Assembly: GCF_002095485.1 (NCBI RefSeq)
Contig: NZ_MLFS01000034.1
Location: forward strand, 1-50,734
Source: Pantoea wallisii
GTDB lineage: Bacteria; Pseudomonadota; Gammaproteobacteria; Enterobacterales; Enterobacteriaceae
Length of the DNA stretch: 50,734 bases
Direction: 5' to 3'
Shown here in pieces: positions 27,054-36,003 of the stretch (position 1 is the first letter of the stretch; every line of letters starts with the position of its first letter). Made by a program: the position numbers and the translations under genes. Under the pieces are notes generated by a model that did no database searches, was not told the DNA's origin, and saw nothing but the letters and a program-made list of their open reading frames with translations.

Positions 27054-29897
27054 TCAGTACTGGCGTCGTGTCGTTTGTTGCACCGCCAGCGCTGATGGGC
27101 AGTCGGTTTCGCCCTGATCATTGACCAGCTGCAGCCCGGCAGGCGCCGCCGGCACCAGGGTATCAATAGTGATGGTGATGGTCGGCGACGTGGTCACGGT
27201 GCCGTTATCATTGATACTGGCGGAGAAGTTATAGGTGCCATCAGCCAGCGCGCCGGTTTCATACGTCCACTGCCCGTTGGCATCAGCGGTGACGCTGCCC
27301 AATAGGGTATCGCCGTCATACAGCGTGACGATACTGTTTGCCGGCGCCAGGCCCGCCAGCGTTGGCGTATCATCACGCGTGCTGTCACCGTCTGCGAGTT
27401 TGACCACGGTATTACCGCTGTCGTCAGTAATTTCCAGCGAGACGGTGGCCGGCGGCAGTGCCGCATCGACGGTGAAATTGACAGCCGGCGAGGCGTCACC
27501 GCGGTTTCCTGCAGCATCAATCGCTACTGCAGTCAGACTGTGAGCACCGTTCGCCAATGCCGGAACGGTAAAGCTCCAACTGCCATCGCTGTTGACCGTC
27601 GCGCTGCCGAGCAGTTCGCCGCCGTCATACACCTGCACAGTACCGCCCGCTTCTGCCGTACCGCTCAGCACCGGCGTACTGTCGTCAGTGGTTTCGCCTG
27701 AACCAATAGGTACCGGCGTGCCGCTTTCGTCATTGCTGAGTACCAGCCCGCTGGCTGCAGGCGGTGGCGTGATATCAACGGTAAAGTTGATGGGGTCAGA
27801 TGCGCTGCTGGCGTTGCCGGCCGGATCGGTAACCACCACCGTCAGGCTGTGGTCACCTTCCGTCAGCGGCGCAGCGGGCGTGAAGCTCCAGTTGCCATTC
27901 GCATCAGCAGTGGCTGTGCCAAGTACAGTGTTACCATCCGACACCGTAACGGTGCTGTTCGGCTCTGCCGTGCCGCTCAATGCCGGAGAAGGGTTGTTCG
28001 TGGCGCCATTCACGATCGGCGCTGGCGTAGCGCCGGAGTTATCAATCAGCTGTAGCCCGCCCGCCTGCGCAGGCGGCGTAACATCCACACCAAAATTAAT
28101 AGGGGCTGAAGCTGGCCCGGTATTGCCCGCCGCATCGCTGACAGTCGTCGTCAGGCTATGATTGCCTTCACTCAGAACCGGTGTAGTGAAACTCCAGCCG
28201 CCGTTGGCATCTGCGGTAGCCGTACCAATCACGGTAGTCCCGTCACGTATGGTTATGGTACTGCCCGGTTCGGCCGTCCCGCTGAGCGTTGGCGTCGTGG
28301 TATTGGTCACGCCGCCCGCGGTAATCGGGACTGCAGTATCGCCCGTGCCGTTACTCAGGTTGAGATCGCCCGCCCCGACCGGCGCAACGGTATCGATAGT
28401 AATGGTGATGGTGGGGGTCTGCGTCACGTTACCGTTAGCATCGGTTACCGTCGCAGAGAAGTTGTAACTTCCGTCACTCAGCGCGGAGGGCGTAAACCGC
28501 CACTGACCACTGCCATCCGCCACCACGCTACCCAATACAGTAGTTCCGTTATAAAGGGTAATGAGGCTCCCGGCGGTGGTTACGCCTGTGAGGGTTGGCG
28601 TGGTATCAGCCGTGCTTGCGCCGTTACCCAGCTGTACTGCGGTATTACCGCTGTCGTCGTAAATTTGCAGATCGCTGGTGGCAGGCGGCAGTTCGGCCAC
28701 AATGCTCACTACGAACGGGACTGATGGCGCGCTGACATTTCCCGCTGCATCGGTCAGGGTCGCCGTCAGGCTGTGGCTGCCGGCGCTGAGCACTGGCGTC
28801 GTGAAGCTCCAGGTGCCATTAGCCCCTACCACGACCGTACCCAGCAGGGTCTGTCCGTCATAAACAGAGACCGTCGCGCCCGCTTCGCCGCGGCCACTTA
28901 AGGTTGGCGTGTTATCGTCAGTGGTTGACCCGTTTGGCACAGGCGTCGTCGTTCCGCCCGTATTATCTGTCATGGAGAGGTCGGTTGCGGCGGCAGGGGC
29001 CAGAGTATCCACGGTAAAGCTAATTGCACTGCTCGCCGGGCTGGTATTCCCTGCGGCATCAGTCGCCGTGACGCTTAAACTGTGCTGCCCCTCGCTCAGC
29101 GCAGAGGGCGTGAAGCTCCAGCGGCCGTCGGCACCGGCAGTCGTGCTGCCAATCAGCGTCGTACCATCGTAAACGCGGATAATCGCGCCGGCTTCGGCGG
29201 TACCGCTCAGGGTTGGCGTGTTGTCAGCCGTGGCTGAGCCGTTAGCAATGGTGCCTGGCTGGTTGCCCGCATTGCCGGTAATCAGCAGATCGGTGACGGC
29301 TGCAGGTGGCGTGGTGTCATCACCGCCGCCATTATCGCCACCACCGTTGTCGCCGCCGCCATTATCCCCACCGCCGTTGTCGCCACCGCCGTTATCACCG
29401 CCGCCATTATCATCGCCGCCGCCGCCGCCGCCATTATTACCGGCAACCAGTGCGCCGATACCTGCCAGCGCCGCACCGGCAATACCAAAGGCCGCGATAG
29501 TGCCGTTATCGGTTGTATTGGCCGCTAACAGCCCTTCTGTGCTGTCGATAGAGACATACTGAAAACCTTCCGTGCCGGGATCTTCTACCCACCACAAGGC
29601 GCCGCGATCGTCCTCAAGTACCAGATCGCTATCGCCATTGGGTGTATAAAAATCATGAATAACAAGAACTTCACCTGATTTGGTGGTGACAACTAAATCA
29701 TTACCATTGCGTGTGAAAGATTTAATATCTGCCTGATTGAGATGAAGTTTCACCACACTTGGGGCAGTTAAATTAACCTGATTGCCGCTGACTTCAGAAG
29801 CAATCGTCCCGCCTTTAGGCGTTATAGAGATATTGTTCATGTTATTGATATCCCGCGCAGTTATTTGCTTATCAGCATCCATAAAAATATCCGCCAT
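27054..29897 (-). CDS. Adhesin fragment 1: N-terminal domain and first ~8 Ig-like repeats
   Basis: 947 residues. It begins MADIFMDADKQ, although the ribosome-binding site is weak, and holds the prefix domain, the hydrophobic segment AAFGIAGAALAGIGALVAG, the GGGDN tract and eight repeats. It leaves frame after GLQLVNDQGET, ending in a non-repeat tail of about 15 residues. On the minus strand ACCGACTGCCC probably lost one base: inserting C after ACCG gives ETALPISAGGATNDTTP, which rejoins the next fragment. Confidence 0.75.
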   Translation of the reverse strand: MADIFMDADKQITARDINNMNNISITPKGGTIASEVSGNQVNLTAPSVVKLHLNQADIKSFTRNGNDLVVTTKSGEVLVIHDFYTPNGDSDLVLEDDRGALWWVEDPGTEGFQYVSIDSTEGLLAANTTDNGTIAAFGIAGAALAGIGALVAGNNGGGGGGDDNGGGDNGGGDNGGGDNGGGDNGGGDNGGGDDTTPPAAVTDLLITGNAGNQPGTIANGSATADNTPTLSGTAEAGAIIRVYDGTTLIGSTTAGADGRWSFTPSALSEGQHSLSVTATDAAGNTSPASSAISFTVDTLAPAAATDLSMTDNTGGTTTPVPNGSTTDDNTPTLSGRGEAGATVSVYDGQTLLGTVVVGANGTWSFTTPVLSAGSHSLTATLTDAAGNVSAPSVPFVVSIVAELPPATSDLQIYDDSGNTAVQLGNGASTADTTPTLTGVTTAGSLITLYNGTTVLGSVVADGSGQWRFTPSALSDGSYNFSATVTDANGNVTQTPTITITIDTVAPVGAGDLNLSNGTGDTAVPITAGGVTNTTTPTLSGTAEPGSTITIRDGTTVIGTATADANGGWSFTTPVLSEGNHSLTTTVSDAAGNTGPASAPINFGVDVTPPAQAGGLQLIDNSGATPAPIVNGATNNPSPALSGTAEPNSTVTVSDGNTVLGTATADANGNWSFTPAAPLTEGDHSLTVVVTDPAGNASSASDPINFTVDITPPPAASGLVLSNDESGTPVPIGSGETTDDSTPVLSGTAEAGGTVQVYDGGELLGSATVNSDGSWSFTVPALANGAHSLTAVAIDAAGNRGDASPAVNFTVDAALPPATVSLEITDDSGNTVVKLADGDSTRDDTPTLAGLAPANSIVTLYDGDTLLGSVTADANGQWTYETGALADGTYNFSASINDNGTVTTSPTITITIDTLVPAAPAGLQLVNDQGETDCPSALAVQQTTRRQY
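29321..29410 (-). repeat. Six tandem 15-bp units encoding GGGDN-type repeats
   Basis: Exactly 6 x 15 bp of variants of CACCGCCGCCATTAT on the plus strand, read on the minus strand as GGGDN/GGGDD. It lies directly after the hydrophobic stretch of the adhesin N-terminus and before the first Ig-like repeat, next to a further GGGGGG run. A flexible, probably length-variable linker. Confidence 0.85.
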
Positions 29898-29920
29898 CCG
29901 CAGATGCCGGTTTTATGCGC

Positions 29921-29941
29921 GAATAATTCGGCGAATTATTC
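29921..29941. promoter_or_regulatory. Dyad GAATAATTC-ggc-GAATTATTC before the adhesin start
   Basis: A perfect inverted repeat with 9-bp arms and a 3-bp spacer, 24-44 bp upstream of the adhesin start codon, in an AT-rich 265-bp gap. The position suits a repressor operator or a 5'-leader hairpin. No regulator is recognised. Confidence 0.5.
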
Positions 29942-30052
29942 ACATCCTCTCCAGGTCAACTTCATTGCAGGAAATTAACAATGAAATCACGCTGAGCCTT
30001 GCTAAGCTGCCAGCCTGATAAACGATGAGAACGGTGCGTTAATAACACCACA

Positions 30053-30131
30053 GGAGATATGTCTCTATTTTCGATGGGATGGAGACAGTAAAACTGTAAT
30101 CTCTTACTCCCCGCGCCAGACATATTTCTCC
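30053..30131. other. Nested inverted repeats between the EAL gene and the adhesin gene
   Basis: Outer arms GGAGATATGTCT (30053-30064) and AGACATATTTCTCC (30118-30131) pair with a 2-nt bulge. Inside, ACAGT-aaa-ACTGT (30085-30097) forms a small hairpin flanked by GAGA and TCTC. It lies 31 nt beyond the EAL gene stop and about 155 nt before the adhesin ATG. It has no T-run on the minus strand, so it is not a classical terminator; it could be a leader structure or binding region. Confidence 0.4.
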
Positions 30132-30162
30132 CTAAGATAAGTATTCCTCATCGCGTTTCTAA

Positions 30163-30858
30163 TCAGGATTGTGCAAGCAAATCATTCAGATAGACGCTCT
30201 GCCAGAGGTAACCTTGCATACCGTAAATTGCTTTATGCGCCAGCAAGTCAGCCTGAGATTGAGTTTCGACGCCCTCAACAATCACGCCGCGGCATAATTG
30301 ATTAAGATGGTCGAGCAGAATGTCGAAAGTGCGATCCTCGCCAAATTGCCAAAAGAATTCTTTGTCAATCTTGACGATTTCAAATATTCCGCTATCGAGC
30401 ATGGTCAGATTGGAATAACCCGGACCAAAATCATCGAGCCATAACGGGGCCGGAGTGACTTTCGCCACGCCTTTTAATGTCAGCAGATCGGCACGCGAAA
30501 AGCGTGCGGTAAAGAAGGCAGAGATCTCTATACGCATCAGCGTGAGCGTTGCTAATTTTTGTTGTACTTCAGCATCTTTAAAAATGCCGGCAACAATATC
30601 TCTGTCTACATTTACGCTAATGACCTGCTTAAATCCCGCATGGTATAGCTGAATAAGCTTTTCGACCTGGTGGAGGAATAACTGCCATTTATGGTCAGCA
30701 GAGAGCTGACTGAAGAATCCCGCATCCCTGTTTGGGTTGCGCTTATTATTGATATCTGCGTCATCCGCAAAACGTGTTAACAGCTCCCATGCCAGCAACT
30801 CACCCGAATTGGCGTAAACAGGTTCCAGAAAGAAGAGGTAATCATTTTTACGGCCCAT
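30163..30858 (-). CDS. EAL-domain protein, putative c-di-GMP phosphodiesterase
   Basis: 231 residues, a lone EAL domain without a sensor or membrane part. The ATG at 30858 is preferred over one 90 nt upstream because TAAGGAT stands 8 nt before it and the domain begins at once (YLFFLEPVYANSGELLAWELLTRF). The signature is ELL in place of EAL, but residues that bind metal and c-di-GMP in active enzymes are present: Glu25, Asn83, Glu111, Asp142-Asp143, Lys163, Glu195 and Glu198. The usual DDFGTGYSSL loop reads DDFGPGYSNL. It could therefore be active or a degenerate binding protein of YdiV type. Its place just upstream of the adhesin gene, on the same strand, suggests local c-di-GMP control of adhesin production. 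A 265-bp gap separates the two. Confidence 0.8.
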   Translation of the reverse strand: MGRKNDYLFFLEPVYANSGELLAWELLTRFADDADINNKRNPNRDAGFFSQLSADHKWQLFLHQVEKLIQLYHAGFKQVISVNVDRDIVAGIFKDAEVQQKLATLTLMRIEISAFFTARFSRADLLTLKGVAKVTPAPLWLDDFGPGYSNLTMLDSGIFEIVKIDKEFFWQFGEDRTFDILLDHLNQLCRGVIVEGVETQSQADLLAHKAIYGMQGYLWQSVYLNDLLAQS

Positions 30859-31342
30859 CCGGCGATCCTTACAGCTACTGACAGAGACTTCTGAACTGTC
30901 AGGATTTCTCAAGTAACAGGTAAGGGAAACATCGATAAAACTTAACACCTTAACTGAAGGTTAACGTATACCTTACATTTTGAAAAATAGATTTCAGTTA
31001 ACACTTTTGCCAACTTTAATCGTTTAAACCAATTAAAAAAGGCCACCTCTTTCTTTAAGTTTCAGAAAAAGATCAGATAATGCCTGAGAAAAATTGCAGA
31101 CCGCCTGGCTTGACAAAACAACGAACAATCAACTTACTGTTATTTATGGCATAATAGTTAATCAACTATAGAGCAGTTTCATTTTTACCCTATCGTGTCT
31201 TTTCCCTCATTAATTATGTGGATTCCAAAAAACGCCAAAAAATAAAAAGTTACCACCGTTACTATTGAAACCTTAATGTTTAAATTTTCGTTATGCATTC
31301 AGGCGTCTTCATAAAAGAAAGATTGCTACTTTTCGTGGGCTC

Positions 31343-31354
31343 TGAGTTAACTCA
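31343..31354. promoter_or_regulatory. Perfect palindrome TGAGTTAACTCA
   Basis: A 12-bp perfect palindrome in the AT-rich gene-free stretch, about 490 bp upstream of the EAL gene. A possible operator; regulator unknown. Confidence 0.25.
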
Positions 31355-31466
31355 CAGATCTGCTTGTAGATTTTCGCAGGCGGTAAATATGGCAATGTGA
31401 ATAAGCACCAAAGCGCAGCGCTAATTAACAACGTAAATAAACGCAGGGGGGAAAGATAATTTGAGA

Positions 31467-31480
31467 GTGATCTTTCTCAC
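31467..31480. promoter_or_regulatory. CRP-like site GTGATCTTTCTCAC
   Basis: GTGA-N6-TCAC, a symmetrical CRP-type core, in the AT-rich gap. The nearest gene that could use it is the EAL gene 600 bp away on the minus strand, or an unannotated transcript; it lies downstream of speA. Function uncertain. Confidence 0.3.
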
Positions 31481-31529
31481 GCTTTCAATAAAAAACAGGA
31501 AAAAAGAGAAGTGAGGCGGGAGAGAGGAG

Positions 31530-31553
31530 AAAAAACGGGCCCATCCGGGCCCG
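31530..31553 (-). terminator. Rho-independent terminator after speA
   Basis: Minus strand CGGGCCC-ggat-GGGCCCG followed by six T, 8 nt beyond the speA stop. It would stop speA transcripts from entering the island, consistent with speA and speB no longer being one transcription unit. Confidence 0.92.
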
Positions 31554-31560
31554 CTACTGC

Positions 31561-33540
<1,980 letters not shown>

Positions 33541-34348
33541 CGCGAACCTCAATTTTCCGTTGAAATATGAAACCGTTGCCATGTTTTACTAACGCTGCGC
33601 CGGGTAGACATTTTCCCATCCTGCTTATCTCACCTTACCCGGTCGGCGCACGTGTTGCTGACCTTAAGTGTAAAACACCGTGCCAAAGTCGGTGAAAACC
33701 GGGCGGCAATCGCCGCACATCTCCGCGCGACAGGGGCGTGAAATACCACAGATAAAAGAGTGAAAAGCTTAGCCGGCGCTCGTGTCGGGATGATTACCGC
33801 AGCGCAGAAAACGTAGACAGGAGAAAAGAACTGAACTGGAAATGGAGAGGCGTGCCTGCGCGCCAGATAAGCGCAGTGAACCGAAGAGAGTGAAAGTGTG
33901 GTTCATTACTTTTATCACCTCCAACGCCTGCTATAAGCATGCGGAAACGGAGTGGATGAGAGCCAGATCAACGATATCTGACAGCGCGACGTACAGGGAC
34001 GTCATCCTCGGGCTGTTAGCGAGCAACAGCAGCGGCGTTTTATACCGTTTGATCGCTAAAAATGCAAAATCTTTGTCGGCCATCTGCGCGTGCTGTCAGG
34101 AAAATCTTCCAGTAACGCGCTTGCTGAAAAATGCGGTAGCCGAAAAAGCACTGGAAAAGTGCTGACGGTGTAACCTAGAATAGCCGTCCAGATGGTTTTC
34201 CATCTAAACCATTAACGTTTTCGGGGCGATTGCCGTTTAATACACTACGCCCTACTGCTCGCGGCTTTGCCTGAAGGGGCGTCGGGCAGGCTTGATCCTG
34301 CTTACGCTATGCAGTCGAATTCAAACCATTTGCAAGGTAAAGAACAGA
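33541..34348. other. Gene-free divergent region between speA and metK
   Basis: 808 bp with no gene that can be defended. The metK-proximal 170 bp hold the likely metK promoter and MetJ operator. The speA-proximal part should hold the speA promoter and leader. Small open frames exist (50 residues at 33931-34083 minus; 107 residues at 33842-34165 plus), but neither has a convincing ribosome-binding site or recognisable product. E. coli has the small gene yqgB here; no clear counterpart is seen. Confidence 0.5.
34182..34205. promoter_or_regulatory. Putative MetJ operator (tandem met boxes) of metK
   Basis: Three adjoining 8-mers, AGCCGTCC, AGATGGTT and TTCCATCT, compare with the met box AGACGTCT at about 6, 5 and 4 of 8 positions. 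They directly follow a -10-like TAGAAT (34176-34181), about 145 bp before the metK start. metK belongs to the MetJ regulon in E. coli. The individual matches are imperfect, so the call rests partly on position. Confidence 0.45.
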
Positions 34349-35500
34349 ATGGCTAAACACCTTTTTACATCTGAGTCCGTATCAGAAGGACATCCTGATA
34401 AAATCGCTGACCAAATTTCCGATGCCGTGCTGGACGCCATCCTTGAACAGGATCCTAAAGCGCGCGTGGCCTGCGAAACTTACGTGAAAACCGGTATGGT
34501 GCTGGTTGGCGGTGAAATCACCACCAGCGCCTGGGTCGATATCGAAGAGATCACCCGTCAAACCGTACGTGAAATCGGTTATGTCCATTCCGATATGGGC
34601 TTTGATGCCAACTCCTGCGCCGTACTGAGCGCGATTGGTAAGCAGTCACCGGATATCAATCAGGGCGTTGACCGTACCGATCCGCTGGAGCAAGGCGCGG
34701 GCGACCAGGGCCTGATGTTTGGCTATGCCACCAACGAAACCGACGTGCTGATGCCGGCACCGGTAACCTACGCACACCGTCTGGTCCAGCGTCAGGCTGA
34801 AGTGCGTAAAAATGGCACGCTGCCGTGGCTGCGTCCGGATGCGAAAAGCCAGATCACCTTCCAGTATGATGGCGGCAAAATTGTCGGTATCGATGCGGTG
34901 GTTCTCTCCACTCAGCACTCTGAAGAGATCTCACAGGCTGACCTGCGTGAAGCGGTTATGGAAGAGATCATCAAACCTGTGCTGCCAACCGAGTGGATTA
35001 ATGCCAGCACCAAATACCACATCAACCCAACCGGCCGCTTCGTGATCGGTGGACCGATGGGCGACTGCGGCCTGACCGGTCGTAAAATCATCGTTGATAC
35101 CTACGGCGGCATGGCGCGTCACGGCGGCGGTGCGTTCTCCGGTAAAGATCCATCAAAAGTTGACCGCTCTGCGGCTTACGCGGCACGTTACGTGGCAAAA
35201 AATATCGTTGCTGCAGGCCTGGCAGACCGTTGTGAGATTCAGGTCTCCTACGCAATTGGCGTGGCTGAGCCGACCTCTATCATGGTCGAGACCTTCGGTA
35301 CCGAGAAAGTCTCTACCGAGCAGCTGACGCTGCTGGTGCGCGAGTTCTTTGACCTGCGTCCATACGGCCTGATTCAGATGATGGACCTGCTGAAGCCGAT
35401 CTACAAAGAGACGGCGGCATACGGCCACTTCGGTCGCGAACACTTCCCGTGGGAGCAGACGGACAAAGCAGCCCTGCTGCGTGATGCAGCCGGCCTGTAA
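34349..35500 (+). CDS. metK: S-adenosylmethionine synthetase (methionine adenosyltransferase)
   Basis: Makes S-adenosylmethionine from methionine and ATP; also the source of decarboxylated SAM for spermidine, next to the polyamine genes. 383 residues from [18 protein letters not shown]; an earlier in-frame ATG 57 nt upstream gives a non-homologous extension and was rejected. Signatures: GHPDK (14-18), [12 protein letters not shown] (about 115-126) and [16 protein letters not shown] (about 260-275). Monocistronic between a MetJ-type operator and a strong terminator. Confidence 0.98.
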   Translation: MAKHLFTSESVSEGHPDKIADQISDAVLDAILEQDPKARVACETYVKTGMVLVGGEITTSAWVDIEEITRQTVREIGYVHSDMGFDANSCAVLSAIGKQSPDINQGVDRTDPLEQGAGDQGLMFGYATNETDVLMPAPVTYAHRLVQRQAEVRKNGTLPWLRPDAKSQITFQYDGGKIVGIDAVVLSTQHSEEISQADLREAVMEEIIKPVLPTEWINASTKYHINPTGRFVIGGPMGDCGLTGRKIIVDTYGGMARHGGGAFSGKDPSKVDRSAAYAARYVAKNIVAAGLADRCEIQVSYAIGVAEPTSIMVETFGTEKVSTEQLTLLVREFFDLRPYGLIQMMDLLKPIYKETAAYGHFGREHFPWEQTDKAALLRDAAGL

Positions 35501-35522
35501 TCGCACCCGCTCTGCCAAAACC

Positions 35523-35546
35523 AGCCCGCTTAACGCGGGCTTTTTT
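35523..35546 (+). terminator. Rho-independent terminator after metK
   Basis: AGCCCGC-ttaac-GCGGGCT followed by a run of T, 22 nt beyond the metK stop. Confidence 0.93.
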
Positions 35547-35702
35547 GTGCCTGCCGCAGACAGATATCGCCCGTTAATGGCGGCGACCCATAATTTTTTT
35601 GCGTTTCGCTCTGTGCCCACGAGCGATCACACTTTTTGCCTCTCGCGCTTCAGGCGCATTTTCAACCGCTGTCTACACTCTTATCACCTTGCTTACAACA
35701 AA

Positions 35703-35718
35703 GTGTTAACGATTACAT
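35703..35718. promoter_or_regulatory. Putative distal GalR/GalS operator of galP
   Basis: GTGTTAACGATTACAT matches GTGKAANCGNTTNCAC except at two positions. It lies 203 bp upstream of the proximal operator, close to 19 helical turns and so compatible with looping. Confidence 0.5.
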
Positions 35719-35905
35719 TCTGAAATCCTTTTGTTATCGGCAATTTAGGGATTTTTCAGCGTAGTCACGCCGGTGAAAATGCGTTATTTTCAGCGTCGTC
35801 TGATAGCCGGTATTCAGAGTGATGTCAGAAACTTAAAGGGTGCTATACCTTACTGGTTACGTAACTATTTCGGGCGAAAAATGCTGAATTGCAGGGTTTC
35901 AGCGT

Positions 35906-35921
35906 GTGTAACCGATTACAC
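35906..35921. promoter_or_regulatory. GalR/GalS operator of galP
   Basis: GTGTAACCGATTACAC fits the GalR/GalS consensus GTGKAANCGNTTNCAC at every position. It stands 82 bp before the galP start and 3 bp before a CRP site, so galactose and cAMP control are both expected. The rest of the 503-bp metK-galP gap shows no gene. Confidence 0.85.
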
Positions 35922-35924
35922 TGA

Positions 35925-35940
35925 TGTGATCGCTCTCACT
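35925..35940. promoter_or_regulatory. CRP site of the galP promoter
   Basis: TGTGATCGCTCTCACT, with TGTGA-N6-TCAC symmetry. A -10-like CATAAC at 35960-35965 would place the site near -41.5, the class II position. This agrees with CRP activation of galP known in E. coli. Confidence 0.75.
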
Positions 35941-36003
35941 TTTTCCCGCCGACAGGTTTCATAACATTGATAACAACAAAGATGGATAAACTTCGGAGGC
36001 AAT

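Larger units (their letters stand above)
15615..29897 (-). pseudogene. bapA: Giant BapA-like repetitive adhesin, interrupted by three frame breaks
   Basis: One ancestral gene of about 4,775 codons encoding a type I-secreted biofilm adhesin. Domains in order: BapA prefix-like N-terminus (residues 1-150, with SVVKLHLNQADIKSFTRNGNDL), a hydrophobic Gly/Ala stretch, six GGGDN units, roughly 40 Ig-like repeats of about 95-105 residues (each with T.DTTP.LSG.AE and TVTDAAGN), two VCBS/cadherin-like domains, an RTX-like GTAGADSLTGSAYDDTI and a type I secretion C-terminal target. Frame breaks on the minus strand: about 27099-27108 (1 nt lost), about 18514-18518 (1 nt lost) and about 17811-17823 (about 43 nt lost against the neighbouring repeat). 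Together they return to the original frame. As read, only the first ~940 residues would be made, without a secretion signal. Symbol by analogy with Salmonella BapA. Confidence 0.85.
30859..31529. other. AT-rich gene-free stretch between the EAL gene and speA
   Basis: About 670 bp, clearly richer in A and T than its surroundings and with no convincing ORF on either strand. It contains ATAGTT-aatc-AACTAT (31154-31169), the palindrome TGAGTTAACTCA (31343-31354), a CRP-like site (31467-31480) and several GTTAAC motifs near 30955-31010, close to the likely EAL-gene promoter. It is the left-hand border of the accessory island. No tRNA, integrase or insertion sequence is visible. Confidence 0.6.

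Noticed and set aside
15615..29250. Regular repeats that might suggest a CRISPR array or satellite
   Set aside because: The period is about 300 bp, the repeats translate as Ig-like domains, and there are no short direct repeats with unique spacers or cas genes.
29898..30162. c-di-GMP riboswitch in the adhesin leader
   Set aside because: The dyads do not show the conserved core of the GEMM class on the minus strand.
10594..31553. Prophage or insertion-sequence origin of the island
   Set aside because: No integrase, transposase, phage structural gene, tRNA or flanking direct repeat was found.
33600..33790. Possible yqgB counterpart before speA (a CFTL motif in one minus-strand frame)
   Set aside because: Only four residues match the remembered YqgB end, and no suitable start codon or ribosome-binding site is present.
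33931..34083. 50-residue minus-strand open frame upstream of speA
   Set aside because: Starts with ATG but has no Shine-Dalgarno sequence and no similarity that I recognise.
33842..34165. 107-residue open frame between speA and metK
   Set aside because: No recognisable motif or ribosome-binding site; it crosses the metK promoter region and is probably chance.
34292..34348. Longer metK start at 34292
   Set aside because: The extra 19 residues are not found in MetK proteins, and [10 protein letters not shown] is the conserved N-terminus.
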